A model generated the notes under the pieces. That model was given only the letters and a program-made list of their open reading frames with translations. It searched no databases and was not told the DNA's origin. Below are positions 29,292 through 39,246 of a DNA stretch of 64,000 nt, piece after piece. Each line of letters begins with the position of its first letter. Positions within the stretch are counted from its first letter, which is position 1. Source of the stretch: Muribaculaceae bacterium. GTDB taxonomy: Bacteria; Bacteroidota; Bacteroidia; Bacteroidales; Muribaculaceae. Where the stretch lies: contig JAFZAC010000007.1 in assembly GCA_017548365.1 (NCBI GenBank), positions 124,001 through 188,000 of the forward strand, in the 5' to 3' direction. Made by a program: the position numbers and the translations under genes.

Positions 29292-31289
29292 ATGAAAAGA
29301 TTTCTCACACTATTAATTACTTGTTCAGCTGCTTTCACTATTTGGGCTGTGCAAGTTGATAACACAGCTGGCAATTTAGCCAACCTTATTGATGACACTT
29401 CCATAACGCAACTCACAGTTACTGGCACAATCGATGCTCGAGACTTCAAGTTCATAGCCGACGAGCTCAACAATCTGGTGCTGCTCAATTTGAGTAACGC
29501 ACATATTGTTGCTTACAGCAATGCCAATTCACCAGTTTTTATGTCAGTAACAAACTATGAGGAGAACACTATACCCACTACAGCTTTTATGGGAAAGAAA
29601 CTGCGTAGTGTAACACTCCCTACTAGCACAAGAACTATTGGTAAGGCAGCTTTCGCTGGATGTAATCAGCTTGAAGATTTGATACTTCCTCAAGAACTGG
29701 AAGTGATTGAACCTTATGCATTCTCAGCGTGCAACAAGCTCAATTCAATCAATTTGCCAACCGGACTCAAAGAGCTAGGCGAAGGCGCTTTTTCACGATG
29801 CAACGGGCTCAAGACTATCACAATTAACCCTACAAACGACCTAGTAGTTGAAAAAGATGCTTTCATAGACTGCATTGAGCTGGCATGCGTCAATTTGGGA
29901 GAAAAAGTCACAGAGATTGGCCCTGGTGCTTTTGCTGGATGTACGTCATTAAAATCGCCCAATTTCAACGACAACAATAATATTACAATTATTGCCGAAG
30001 CCGCATTTATTGGCTCGGGCATTGAGAATATCAATCTCGACAATAGCAACTATTTGACAACAATTGGAATGTGGGCTTTTGCCAACACTCCTTTGAACAA
30101 TATAACACTTCCCTCTTCGCTTGTGTCACTGGGCGATGGCGCTTTCTTCTACAACCACGACATGTCTCAGATTGACATCCCTGCTGGCATCACAAGCTTA
30201 AGTAACTATTTGCTAGCTGGAAACAATGCCACCAACATTGACCAATCGCTCAAAGACGGCATAAAAACCATTGGCGACTATGCCTTATACAACTCATCTG
30301 CAACATCGCTCACACTACCTTCAAGCATTGAGCACATAGGCAAGCAAGCTATGGCTGGAATGATAAGTTTGCAAGAACTCACCAGCAATGCTGTAGAAGT
30401 TCCCGAGTTGGGCGAAAACGTTTGGTTGGGAGTTAATCAAGCCATAATACCACTCGTAGTTCCTCGTGAGAGCTATAACGCATACAAAGCAGCCGAGCAG
30501 TGGAAAGAGTTCTTGGTATCACTGCCCCCAAGTGTATATGGCGATGTAAATCAAGACGGAGTGGTTACTGCTACCGATATTACCGCACTATACAACTATC
30601 TACTTAATGGAGACGAGACATACTTCGCAACCAGCGATGTAGATGGTGATGGCGTAGTCAGTGCTGCTGACATCACCTGCATTTACAACATCCTGTTGGG
30701 CAACAAAAACACTCAAGGACGCAACAAGTCGGTACATAACGACAACGACAAACTCGTGGCACAAGGCTTCACACTAGAGGCTGGCAACTCACACACTATG
30801 GATGTTGAACTAATCAACACCGCAAGCATATCAGCAATTCAGCTCGACCTTATAATGCCTCAAGGACTCAGCATCACCGATGTTATCACTTCAGACCGCG
30901 CCACTGGCATGTTAATGGGTTACAACGAAATTGAGCCAGGCAAGTGGAGGATTCTGCTTACCAACGCTACCGCAATGAAGGGCAATGAAGGCACCTTGTT
31001 CAACATTACCGTTCAAGCCGATGATAGCTTCGGAGGAAACAACACAATCACTATCAACAACATTATAGCTGTTGAGCCCACCGAACTGATACACTTCATC
31101 AGCGACTTAACTGTAGAGGTTGGCAACACTACCGGTGTAAAAGACATCAACTTCGACTCTCATGGACCAGTTGACGTCTACAACATGAACGGCCAGTTGC
31201 TGCGACACAACGTTGAGCGCAACGAGGCAACTCAAGGTCTGCCTAGCGGCATCTACATCGTGGGAGGCAAGAAAGTCATTGTCCGTTAA
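29292..31289 (+). CDS. T9SS cargo: BspA-type LRR, dockerin, cohesin-like module (copy 1)
   Basis: Secreted 665-residue protein. Signal peptide 1-19. Residues about 45-400 are BspA-type LRR_5 repeats (LPTSTRTIGKAAFAGCNQLE and similar). A dockerin pair of calcium loops follows: DVNQDGVVTATDI (about 418) and DVDGDGVVSAADI (about 448). Residues about 490-613 resemble a cohesin-type beta-sandwich (TMDVELINTASISAIQLDL ... GLSITDV). The last 50 residues are a T9SS-like sorting tail, VYNMNGQLLRHNVER then GLPSGIYIVGGKKVIVR. LRR_5 proteins often act in adhesion, and dockerins bind cohesins. Having both partners in one chain is unusual. A paralogous pair lies 5 kb away on the other strand. Confidence 0.85.
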   Translation: MKRFLTLLITCSAAFTIWAVQVDNTAGNLANLIDDTSITQLTVTGTIDARDFKFIADELNNLVLLNLSNAHIVAYSNANSPVFMSVTNYEENTIPTTAFMGKKLRSVTLPTSTRTIGKAAFAGCNQLEDLILPQELEVIEPYAFSACNKLNSINLPTGLKELGEGAFSRCNGLKTITINPTNDLVVEKDAFIDCIELACVNLGEKVTEIGPGAFAGCTSLKSPNFNDNNNITIIAEAAFIGSGIENINLDNSNYLTTIGMWAFANTPLNNITLPSSLVSLGDGAFFYNHDMSQIDIPAGITSLSNYLLAGNNATNIDQSLKDGIKTIGDYALYNSSATSLTLPSSIEHIGKQAMAGMISLQELTSNAVEVPELGENVWLGVNQAIIPLVVPRESYNAYKAAEQWKEFLVSLPPSVYGDVNQDGVVTATDITALYNYLLNGDETYFATSDVDGDGVVSAADITCIYNILLGNKNTQGRNKSVHNDNDKLVAQGFTLEAGNSHTMDVELINTASISAIQLDLIMPQGLSITDVITSDRATGMLMGYNEIEPGKWRILLTNATAMKGNEGTLFNITVQADDSFGGNNTITINNIIAVEPTELIHFISDLTVEVGNTTGVKDINFDSHGPVDVYNMNGQLLRHNVERNEATQGLPSGIYIVGGKKVIVR

Positions 31290-31317
31290 CACTTTCCTCT
31301 ACTATATAAGAGTCACA

Positions 31318-31366
31318 TATTTGCTCCCCTTATAAACAGGAACATGAGCAAAGGGGAGCAAATTTT
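31318..31366 (+). terminator. Terminator between the LRR gene and trmB
   Basis: TTTGCTCCCC (31320-31329) and GGGGAGCAAA (31353-31362) pair perfectly, extendable to about 13 bp, followed by TTTT. It ends just before trmB, so trmB expression must begin at or beyond it, or by read-through. Confidence 0.8.
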
Positions 31367-31387
31367 AAAAAGAACTTTAGCGAAATA

Positions 31388-32164
31388 ATGGGAAAGAACA
31401 AACTCAAGAAATTTGCCGAAATGGAGACGTTCTCATGCGTCTTCCAATACCCGTTTGGCAAGCTGAAAGAGAGTCCCTTCCCTATGAAAGGCAAATGGAA
31501 AGATCAATATTTCCACAACAACAACCCCATCGTGCTTGAACTGGGATGCGGCAAGGGAGAGTATGCTGTGGGGCTTGGAAAAAAAATCCCAACTAAGAAT
31601 TACATTGGTATCGACATCAAGGGAGCACGCATGTGGACAGGTGCCAAAATTGTGGAACAAGAAAGCATCAAGAACGTGGCATTCCTGCGCACAAGCATCG
31701 AGCTCATAGAGCATTTTTTTGAGCCAGGTGAAGTGGACGAGATATGGATCACTTTCCCCGACCCACAAATGAAGAACGCCAACAAACGTCTTACCGGCAC
31801 AAGATTCCTCAAAAACTATCGCAAGGTCTTGGTACCTGATGGAATCATCCATCTCAAGACTGATAGCCCATTCCTCTACACCTACACTCACGAGCTCACC
31901 AAGCTCAACAATCTTGACACCGATTTCGACACCAGCAACCTCTACAATAGTGGATTTGCCAACGACATTCTAGAAATAAAAACACACTACGAAATGCAAT
32001 GGCTACAACGGGGTCTGACCATCAAGTATATCAGCTTCCATCTGCCACAAGAAGGAGAACTTCTAGAACCCGACATCGATATCGAGCACGATACCTACCG
32101 CAGCTACGGCCGAGGCGAGATTCAAATGCCGCAAATTTTTGAGAACAACAATACGCAAAAATAA
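31388..32164 (+). CDS. trmB: tRNA (guanine-N7)-methyltransferase
   Basis: SAM-dependent cytoplasmic enzyme making m7G46 in tRNA. The SAM-binding motif is [16 protein letters not shown] (about 49-64), followed by [12 protein letters not shown]. The family's [19 protein letters not shown] block sits at about 119-137, and the C-terminal part carries the expected YE.QWL motif ([10 protein letters not shown]). At 258 aa it is a normal length for Bacteroidetes. It heads a run of three closely spaced genes with the Mrp ATPase (19 bp gap) and the M48 lipoprotein. Confidence 0.95.
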   Translation: MGKNKLKKFAEMETFSCVFQYPFGKLKESPFPMKGKWKDQYFHNNNPIVLELGCGKGEYAVGLGKKIPTKNYIGIDIKGARMWTGAKIVEQESIKNVAFLRTSIELIEHFFEPGEVDEIWITFPDPQMKNANKRLTGTRFLKNYRKVLVPDGIIHLKTDSPFLYTYTHELTKLNNLDTDFDTSNLYNSGFANDILEIKTHYEMQWLQRGLTIKYISFHLPQEGELLEPDIDIEHDTYRSYGRGEIQMPQIFENNNTQK

Positions 32165-32183
32165 CAAAACCTAGAACATAATT

Positions 32184-33290
32184 ATGACAGAGCTTTATCC
32201 ATCACTAATTCTCGATGCCCTTCGCACTGTGCGCTATCCTGGCACTGGAAAGGACATTGTTTCCATGGGAATGGTGGAAGACGACATACGCATTGAAGGA
32301 AACATAGTGTCTTTCTCACTCATTTTTCCAAAGAAAACCGACCCTTTTATAAAGTCTATTGTTAAAGCGTGTGAGGTCGCTATCAACACCTACATTGGTC
32401 CCGATGTAGAGATAAAGGATAACATCAACATAAAAACTCCAGAACCTGATGCAAAGCCCAAAGCTAACGAGCCGCTGCCTGGAGTGAAAAACATCATTGG
32501 CGTCTCAAGTGGCAAGGGAGGCGTGGGAAAATCGACAGTTGCCTGCAACCTCGCAGTGGCACTGGCACAGCAAGGATACCGCGTGGGACTGCTCGACGCC
32601 GACATTTTTGGACCATCAATTCCCAAAATGTTCGGCATAGAAGATGAACAACTATACATGGAGGAAATTGACGGTCAAAAGTATATCGTGCCAGCCGAGA
32701 AATTCGGAGTTAAAATCCTCTCTATAGGATTTGTCGTCAGCAAAGACCAGGCTGTACTATGGCGTGGAGCTATGGCGAGCAATGCCCTCAAGCAACTCAT
32801 CACCGAAGCTAACTGGGGCGAGCTAGACTATTTCATCATCGACATGCCGCCAGGAACAAGCGACATACATCTCACTCTAGTACAAACACTTGCCATCACA
32901 GGTGCCATTGTAGTCACCACACCACAGGAAGTGGCTCTTGCCGACGCGCGCAAAGGTGTGTCAATGTTCATGGGAGAGCACGTCAACGTGCCTGTGCTTG
33001 GTATCGTCGAGAACATGTCATGGTTCACACCTGCAGCTCATCCCGACGAGAAATATTATATCTTCGGACAAGACGGAGGCAAGAACCTAGCTAAAGCTCT
33101 CAACGTGAAACTGCTCGGTCAAATCCCTCTCGTAGCCACAATTTGCAAAGGTGGCGATGACGGTGTCCCAGTGATTCTTGAAAACTCAGTGTCGGGAATG
33201 GCATTCAACAAGCTCGCATCGGCAGTGGCCGACGCCATCGATGAGCGCAACGCCACCCTACCCCCCACTAAGCGTGTAATAACTCATTAA
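32184..33290 (+). CDS. mrp: Mrp/NBP35 family iron-sulfur cluster carrier ATPase
   Basis: Cytoplasmic P-loop ATPase thought to carry Fe-S clusters to apo-proteins. An N-terminal DUF59/MIP18-like domain (1-80) is followed by the deviant Walker A SSGKGGVGKST (108-118), the LDADIFGPSIPKMFG block and the Walker B region YFIIDMPPGTSDIHLT. The C-terminal CxxC cluster ligands of enterobacterial ApbC are absent: the ENMSWFTP block is followed by AAHPDEKYYIFG. The same loss is usual in Bacteroidetes Mrp as far as I recall, so it is probably lineage-typical. Length 368 aa. Confidence 0.93.
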   Translation: MTELYPSLILDALRTVRYPGTGKDIVSMGMVEDDIRIEGNIVSFSLIFPKKTDPFIKSIVKACEVAINTYIGPDVEIKDNINIKTPEPDAKPKANEPLPGVKNIIGVSSGKGGVGKSTVACNLAVALAQQGYRVGLLDADIFGPSIPKMFGIEDEQLYMEEIDGQKYIVPAEKFGVKILSIGFVVSKDQAVLWRGAMASNALKQLITEANWGELDYFIIDMPPGTSDIHLTLVQTLAITGAIVVTTPQEVALADARKGVSMFMGEHVNVPVLGIVENMSWFTPAAHPDEKYYIFGQDGGKNLAKALNVKLLGQIPLVATICKGGDDGVPVILENSVSGMAFNKLASAVADAIDERNATLPPTKRVITH

Positions 33291-33314
33291 CAACCATAAA
33301 AAAACATTACTTTT

Positions 33315-34127
33315 ATGAAAAAGATTTTTTTATTTTTAGCATTAATGGCAGTGATTTTGACTGCCTGCAACAAGGTGCCCATCTCGGGACGTAATCAGCT
33401 GAACCTTGTTTCCGATAGCGAAGTGCTCCAATCAAGTCTCGCTTCCTACAAGGAATACATGTCTACAGCCAAAAAGTCTACTCAAACCGTCAAGTGCGAT
33501 CAGGTAACACGTGTAGGACGTAAAATTGCCGCTGCTACCGAAGCCTATCTCAATGCCAACGGAATGAGTGACCAAGTCAAAAACTTTGCTTGGGAATTTA
33601 ATCTAGTTAAAGACAACCAGCTCAACGCATTCTGCATGCCCGGAGGTAAAATCGTTGTTTACGAGGGTATTATGAACATCATCTCTAGCGATGACGAACT
33701 AGCAGTTGTGCTTGGACACGAAGTTGCACACGCTGTTGCTAAGCACAGCAATGAGCGTCTTAGTCAGCAGAAGGCTCTCGAATATGGAGGTGCAATCCTG
33801 GGCGCAATAACTCAAAATGCTAGCCAGTCTACACAAAGCCTCGCCAACACAGTATTTGGATTAGGTGCCAACTATGGCGTGATGCTGCCATTCTCGCGTA
33901 AACACGAGACTGAGGCCGACAACATCGGACTTGTTCTTATGACTATGGCAGGATACAATCCCGACTGCGCACTCACGTTCTGGCAGAAGATGAGCTCTAG
34001 CGGATCAAACACCAAGGCCGAGTTCTTAAGTACTCACCCAAGCGACGCAACACGCATTGCAAACCTCCAGAAACAACTTCCACAAGTTAAGGAGAAGTAC
34101 AAAAATTATCTCAAAGTTAAGTACTAA
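33315..34127 (+). CDS. M48 family metallopeptidase lipoprotein
   Basis: Lipoprotein (lipobox LTAC, Cys18) of the M48 zinc-protease family related to Loi/YcaL and BepA. The zinc motif HEVAH (135-139) follows LAVVLG, and the third ligand is the Glu in KHETEADNIGLVLM further on. The end has the conserved FLSTHPSDATRIANLQ block. Members act on outer-membrane assembly intermediates in the periplasm; the substrate here is unknown. It is the last gene of the trmB unit and ends in a very strong terminator. Confidence 0.93.
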   Translation: MKKIFLFLALMAVILTACNKVPISGRNQLNLVSDSEVLQSSLASYKEYMSTAKKSTQTVKCDQVTRVGRKIAAATEAYLNANGMSDQVKNFAWEFNLVKDNQLNAFCMPGGKIVVYEGIMNIISSDDELAVVLGHEVAHAVAKHSNERLSQQKALEYGGAILGAITQNASQSTQSLANTVFGLGANYGVMLPFSRKHETEADNIGLVLMTMAGYNPDCALTFWQKMSSSGSNTKAEFLSTHPSDATRIANLQKQLPQVKEKYKNYLKVKY

Positions 34128-34165
34128 TCGAGTAAAAGCAATCATCTTTTTACTATGGTATCTAA

Positions 34166-34209
34166 AATGAGACAATGGGTGTTGTGCCCATTGTCTCATT
34201 ATTTTTTCT
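34166..34209 (+). terminator. Rho-independent terminator
   Basis: A 14-bp perfect stem, AATGAGACAATGGG with CCCATTGTCTCATT, is followed by ATTTTTT. It lies between the M48 gene and a convergent LRR gene. Confidence 0.93.
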
Positions 34210-34245
34210 ACTCCTCAACCAGCGTTCGCAAAACGAACGACAAAA

Positions 34246-36264
34246 CTATCTTACTATCTCTTTCTTTCCACCAACTATATAGATTCCTGGAGCGAGCCCT
34301 TGAGTAGCCTGGTTTCGCTCAACTCCCCTGCGAAGCAATTGTCCCTGAGTATTATAAACATCAACAGGCCCGTCACTCTCATCAACAGTTATATCTTCAA
34401 GTGCAGTCAATCCTATAAGGTTAAGATAGCGCACATGTCGGCGATAAACTTTCTCTTGACTGTCAACAAAATTGATTTCATTGAGTTGAATCTTGTCATT
34501 AAGAGTTATTGGCCTTGTACTGCTGATGTTGAGAGTGAGTATCACGCCTTCATAGCCGTCAATGTCGTCTCCAGCAGGAGAAAAGCCCATAATCATGTAA
34601 TTGCAAGAACTTTCTTCTTTCATATAAAGTTCATGACCTATGGTTCGCTCTGAAAGTGTAGCATTATCAATGCTCATTTCGTCAGGAGTCACAAAATTTA
34701 TCTGGAAGGCTGAGTAATTCCTTGTGTTTTCAAGTAAAATATCAAGTGTCACAGCATAAGTCCCCAATTTCAGGCCATTTCCATCAATAAGATCGTCAAA
34801 ATAGTGGCGCGCAGGAGTGTCAAAAGGCTCTGTACCATTGATAATGTTGTAGATTGAGACGATATCGGCAACATTCTCTTCTCCATCACCATTAACATCG
34901 GTGAGGCTCACATCTATGCCTTCGATATGGCCTTCAACAAGATATCGACGCTCGGCAACAGCGTCGGCAGTATTGACAAACCCGTCGCAGTTGATGTCGC
35001 CACGAAGCTGAGCCTTCTCAACAATGAAATCCATCCACTGCTCAGCAGCTTTATATTTGTTCAAGCTCTGTTCGTTGACATACAGAGTCACTTTCGACTT
35101 ATCGATACCAGCCCACACGTCATCACCAAGTTCTGGAACCTCAATGGGTTTGCTCGTAATCTCTTTCAAGCCTGTCATGCCAGCCATGGCCTGAGTGCCA
35201 ATGAAGTACACTCTGAATGGAATGTCAATGCTGCTGTGCTGAGACTGGTTGTAAATGGCATAGTCACCTATGTTGCCCATGTTCTGAGTCATGAAAGATG
35301 TACCATTGACATTGTCGCATCCAGCAAGCATATAATCAGGAAGATAAGTAAGAGTTCTAGGCAGCTCTATTCGGGACAGTGATTTGCTATAAAAAAGCGT
35401 ACCCTCATCAAGGCTTTTGACATGAGAAGGCAAACTCACATTCGATAAATTGGTGCGAGCCAAAGCCCAAGCTCCCAAATGCTTAACAAGAGGCATAGTA
35501 CCAAAATCAATTTTCTCAAGCCCCGAGTTGTAGAACGCTTTGTCACCAATGCTTTCAAGCAAAGAACCACTCAATAATTGAAGGCCCTTAAGCGATGAGC
35601 AGTCGGCGAAGGCGCCATCCCCAATGGATGTAACCTTAGGGCCAATCTTCACATTTGTTAGAACAGGACAATCGGCAAATGCTTCGCTGCCTATCTCTAA
35701 CGGCACATCAGGAGTGATAACTACTGCAGCAAGGTTTGCACAATGGGCAAAGGCTTTGCTTCCAAGGTGACTTATAGAGTTGGAAATTGTCACACCGCTC
35801 AAAGTATTGCAAGAGTTAAAGGCATCGTCACCAATCTTCTCAAGCGTGGAAGGGAAATAAATGGTTTTCAATGCCGAGCAACCTGCAAGAGCACCATAGT
35901 CAATTGCTACCAAGTTATTGGGCAAATATAACTTCTGCAACGTAATCATGCCGGTAAGAGCGCAGTAAGGCAAGGTATTACTTGCATAATCATACCCACC
36001 CAAATAGAGACCGTCGTCCACACTACTCTTATAAGCTTGGATTGTAGCGTCGATCAAATTGAGTTTTTGGAGATTGTTGAGCTCGTCACTAATGAACTTA
36101 AAATCGCGTGCATCCAGAGTACCCCTGATCACAAGATCAGTAACATTATGGTCGGTTAGCATTTCTGACAGTTTGCCCGCTGTAGACATAACTGTCACAG
36201 TCGCTGCTTGACCCGACAACGTGGCTATCAACAGTAGAACAAGTAGATGTACTCTCTTAACCAT
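34246..36264 (-). CDS. T9SS cargo: BspA-type LRR, divergent dockerin, cohesin-like module (copy 2)
   Basis: Paralogue of the 29292 and 36293 genes. An upstream in-frame ATG at 36303 would overlap the previous gene and put 13 residues before the signal peptide, so the start at 36264 (MVKRVHLLVLLLIATLSGQA) is preferred; it leaves a 28-bp gap. LRR_5 repeats fill about 40-400. The dockerin is the most divergent of the set: DINCDGFVNTADA keeps its calcium ligands but the helix after it reads VAERRYLVEG, and the second loop is DVNGDGEENVADI. A cohesin-like region (about 500-620) and a sorting tail, VYNTQGQLLRRGVER then GLAPGIYIVGGKKEIVR, follow. It probably shares the transcript of the gene upstream. 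Confidence 0.82.
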   Translation of the reverse strand: MVKRVHLLVLLLIATLSGQAATVTVMSTAGKLSEMLTDHNVTDLVIRGTLDARDFKFISDELNNLQKLNLIDATIQAYKSSVDDGLYLGGYDYASNTLPYCALTGMITLQKLYLPNNLVAIDYGALAGCSALKTIYFPSTLEKIGDDAFNSCNTLSGVTISNSISHLGSKAFAHCANLAAVVITPDVPLEIGSEAFADCPVLTNVKIGPKVTSIGDGAFADCSSLKGLQLLSGSLLESIGDKAFYNSGLEKIDFGTMPLVKHLGAWALARTNLSNVSLPSHVKSLDEGTLFYSKSLSRIELPRTLTYLPDYMLAGCDNVNGTSFMTQNMGNIGDYAIYNQSQHSSIDIPFRVYFIGTQAMAGMTGLKEITSKPIEVPELGDDVWAGIDKSKVTLYVNEQSLNKYKAAEQWMDFIVEKAQLRGDINCDGFVNTADAVAERRYLVEGHIEGIDVSLTDVNGDGEENVADIVSIYNIINGTEPFDTPARHYFDDLIDGNGLKLGTYAVTLDILLENTRNYSAFQINFVTPDEMSIDNATLSERTIGHELYMKEESSCNYMIMGFSPAGDDIDGYEGVILTLNISSTRPITLNDKIQLNEINFVDSQEKVYRRHVRYLNLIGLTALEDITVDESDGPVDVYNTQGQLLRRGVERNQATQGLAPGIYIVGGKKEIVR

Positions 36265-36292
36265 TATCTGGAATCGCGATAAGAAGATGATT

Positions 36293-38284
36293 TTACCTAA
36301 CAATCACTTTTTTGCCACCAACGATGTAGATTCCACTTGGCAGCCCTTGAGTTGCCTCGCTGCGCTCAACATTGTGTCGCAACAACTGACCATTCATATT
36401 GTAAACGTCAACTGGACCAGTTGCTTGAGAGTCAATGTTGATATCTCTAACACCAGTTGTCGTTCCCACTTCAACAGTGAAGTCATCAATAAAGTGGGTT
36501 AGTTCGCTTGGCTCAACACCCTGGATATTGCCAACGGTGATTGTCTCGTTTCCGCCAAAGCTCTCATCTGCCTTTACAGTGATGTTGAACAACGTTCCTT
36601 CATTGCCTTCCATAGCAGTAGCGCTATGAATAACAATTCTCCACTTACCTGGCTCAATTTCGTTGTATCCCATTGCCATACCTTTGGCACGGTCGGTAGT
36701 TGTCACATCGCTGATGCTCAGCCCTTGAGGCAACTCAAGGTCAAGCTGAATTGCCGAGAAACCAGCGCTATTCATCAATTCCACGTCCATCACATGAGTC
36801 TCACCTGCCTCTATCTTGAAGTCTTGAGCACTCATCATGTCACTACTGTCTCTAACTTTCTTGTTACGTCCCGGCGCATTATGATTGCCAAGCAAGATGT
36901 TGTAAATGATAACGACATCGACAGCACTAATCACATCATCTCCGTTCACATTGGCTGTTTCTACAAACTCGTAGGAGTTGCCCAAAAGAACATTATAAAC
37001 GGCGGTAACATCAACTGAATTTACATGTCCATCACGATTCACATCTCCAAACAAGAAATCTTGAATCAAGAATTCAAGCCACTGAGCAGCAGCACTGTAG
37101 TTCTCAACACTACCTTGAATGACCGAAAGAGGAATGCTCGACTGGTCTACACCAATCCACACTTCATCGCCCAGTTCGGGGGCCTCAACAGCATAACTTG
37201 TCAAGTGCTGTAGATCTATCATGCCAGCCATAGCACGAGTGCCTATATATTCCAGCGATTGAGGTAAAGTCAATGATGGAATTGGAGTGTTATAAAAAGC
37301 ATAGCTGCCTATGTAGTGAATCTTTGTGTTAGCGGTAATGTCGTTACCTACATTTGTTCCTGCAAGAAGCATATCGGCAATACTGTCACCTCTATTGTTG
37401 GGAACATAGCTTGTCAAGTCGGGGGCATAGTAAAAAGCTCCCTTGCCTACATGCATGATGCCTGATTGCATGACCGCACTAACCTGCTTGGACTGTGCAA
37501 AGGCCCAATCATCAACTTTATTAAGGTTATTGGCCTGCTCAAAGATGAAACTGGTAAGTCCTGAACCAAGAAAAGCGCACTCACCAATGTGCTTGATGTT
37601 ATTATGACCTTCAAAGTTCATGTGTGCCAGTTGTGTGGTCCCCTTGAAAGCACGCTCCTCAATGGCTGTCACATTAGCGCCCAAAGTCACTGTGTTAAGT
37701 TTTGTACAGCCCTCAAAGGCCCTTTTGGGTATAGTAAGCGATTCTGAAGGTTGGATTGTTACTGTTGTAAGGTTTGTAATATTGCAAAATGCTCCTTCGC
37801 CCAAGTAATGCACCGTTTCAGGCAATGTGATTTGACTGAGTTTAGATGCCGAGAAAGTATAATCTGCAATCGAATCAAGTGCCTCGGGAAATGTAAAATT
37901 AACAAGGTTGCTGCAGCCAGCAAATGCCGCCATACCAATGCCTCGTGTGCTGCTGGGAAGATTCACCGCTTTGAGAGTGTTCTTTCCAAAAAACGACATT
38001 GGAGGAATACAGTTTTCGGAGTAATTATCCTCATTATTTATTAATGGTTCTACATTGCTGTAACTCACTATCGTTACACCACTTAGATTAATGCTGGTGA
38101 GAGCGTCGAGTTCATCACTGATGAATTTAAAGTCACGAGCATCCATTTGACCTGTAATTGTGAGTGTGGTGATACTTGTGTCATCAATAAGAGTAGAAAG
38201 GTTACCTGGTGTGCATTCCACTTCAAGAGCCCATGTTATTGAAGCACTTGCCAATAAGGCTAAAGTCAGCAAGATTTTTTTCAT
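36293..38284 (-). CDS. T9SS cargo: BspA-type LRR, dockerin, cohesin-like module (copy 3)
   Basis: A 663-residue secreted protein closest to the 29292 gene. Signal peptide 1-19 (ending TWA). LRR_5 repeats occupy about 45-390 (LPSSTRGIGMAAFAGCSNL and similar). Dockerin loops are DVNRDGHVNSVDV (about 411) and NVNGDDVISAVDV (about 441); the second begins with Asn and has DD where DG is usual, so its calcium site may be weaker. The cohesin-like module (about 485-610) includes SAGFSAIQLDLELPQGLSIS. The tail, VYNMNGQLLRHNVER then GLPSGIYIVGGKKVIVR, is almost identical in protein to the 29292 tail, although many codons differ, which points to selection on the tail. It is the first gene of a two-gene minus-strand unit. 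Confidence 0.85.
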   Translation of the reverse strand: MKKILLTLALLASASITWALEVECTPGNLSTLIDDTSITTLTITGQMDARDFKFISDELDALTSINLSGVTIVSYSNVEPLINNEDNYSENCIPPMSFFGKNTLKAVNLPSSTRGIGMAAFAGCSNLVNFTFPEALDSIADYTFSASKLSQITLPETVHYLGEGAFCNITNLTTVTIQPSESLTIPKRAFEGCTKLNTVTLGANVTAIEERAFKGTTQLAHMNFEGHNNIKHIGECAFLGSGLTSFIFEQANNLNKVDDWAFAQSKQVSAVMQSGIMHVGKGAFYYAPDLTSYVPNNRGDSIADMLLAGTNVGNDITANTKIHYIGSYAFYNTPIPSLTLPQSLEYIGTRAMAGMIDLQHLTSYAVEAPELGDEVWIGVDQSSIPLSVIQGSVENYSAAAQWLEFLIQDFLFGDVNRDGHVNSVDVTAVYNVLLGNSYEFVETANVNGDDVISAVDVVIIYNILLGNHNAPGRNKKVRDSSDMMSAQDFKIEAGETHVMDVELMNSAGFSAIQLDLELPQGLSISDVTTTDRAKGMAMGYNEIEPGKWRIVIHSATAMEGNEGTLFNITVKADESFGGNETITVGNIQGVEPSELTHFIDDFTVEVGTTTGVRDINIDSQATGPVDVYNMNGQLLRHNVERSEATQGLPSGIYIVGGKKVIVR

Positions 38285-38575
38285 GTTATATCTTGTGTTG
38301 AATAGTTCATTTTCTATAAAAAGGCACTCTCCGCCTTAAATTAAATAACGTAGAATAATACCATTTTATTATATAATTAATGTGTGATTTTACCCCAAAA
38401 CAAAGGAGAGAATCAAAGGGGGAAAATGAAATAAAAGAGCGAAAGGAATGAAAAGAAGAAAAAGAAGAAAAACGAAAAAAGGACACAGTAACACGCAGTG
38501 CTTCTCATTCACTGCACATTGCGCTTGTGGTAATGTGTTAAATAAGGCGTAAACTATTTATGTATTATGCATAGA

Positions 38576-39163
38576 TTAATCTTTTATAATCACCTTAACT
38601 CCACCCTGTTTGCCGCATATGTAATTAATGGGATGGTCGACACCCTTATGAAGCAACCCGTTGATAACCAATGGCTGACCAGGGACAAACCCCTGACATT
38701 TAAACGTGTCACCAGCGGTAAGCTTAGCACGATGCGATTCCAGTACAACATATTCGTTTCCACCCCTATACTCCAACCTCACAACACGATCGGGATGCCA
38801 ACGGAGGGTCAACCTATCCCCCACATCAAGGCTCCCACTGTCAATATGCTGTGTGTCAAAAATCTGAGACGAAGCATTATGGTTTAAATTCACACAATAA
38901 TCGTCCCAATCGCGAAAACCCACATACCGTGAAAGTACATTGAGTGTAAAGCGGCGGCTAGTGCGATAACCCTCAAGGTAGCCCCACAATCGCTTCAAGG
39001 TGTTGGTAGAAATGTGCTCTCCCGTGACTTCTGCAACATTGTGAGCAAGTAGTTGAAAGTCACTCGGTAAACGTAAAGCCCTACCCATCTTCTCCTCTAC
39101 CTGACTGCGAAGAGCAAGAAGTTGAACCTTTATTTCGGATATTATTATCGTTTCTTTAACCAT
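38576..39163 (-). CDS. Helix-turn-helix-like regulatory protein
   Basis: No named family recognised. The N-terminal half (about 10-95) has a pattern common in Bacteroidetes proteins with a putative DNA-binding fold: ISTNTLKRLWGYLEGYRTSR, then TLNVLSRYVGFRDWDDYC. The C-terminal half (about 110-195) is a small beta-rich domain (LDVGDRLTLRWHPDRVVRLE, GDTFKCQGFVPGQPL) that might sense a ligand. There is no signal peptide. It is divergent from the envelope kinase cassette and the promoters lie back to back, so it is a candidate regulator of that cassette; this is inference. Confidence 0.65.
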   Translation of the reverse strand: MVKETIIISEIKVQLLALRSQVEEKMGRALRLPSDFQLLAHNVAEVTGEHISTNTLKRLWGYLEGYRTSRRFTLNVLSRYVGFRDWDDYCVNLNHNASSQIFDTQHIDSGSLDVGDRLTLRWHPDRVVRLEYRGGNEYVVLESHRAKLTAGDTFKCQGFVPGQPLVINGLLHKGVDHPINYICGKQGGVKVIIKD

Positions 39164-39215
39164 TGACAGCTATTGTTCAGCTCGGCATGACATGTATTTT
39201 ATTGTTTCTTCTCTG

Positions 39216-39246
39216 CAAAAATACTAATTTTCTATCAAACTGCAAG
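39216..39246 (-). promoter_or_regulatory. Promoter of the helix-turn-helix-like gene
   Basis: On the minus strand: CTTG (39246-39243), 19 nt, TATTTTTG (39223-39216), near-consensus, 52 bp before the start. Confidence 0.6.

Noticed and set aside
38321..38337. AAGGC/GCCTT hairpin upstream of the 36293 gene as a terminator or attenuator
   Set aside because: The stem is only 5 bp and could easily be chance, although a T-run follows it on the minus strand.
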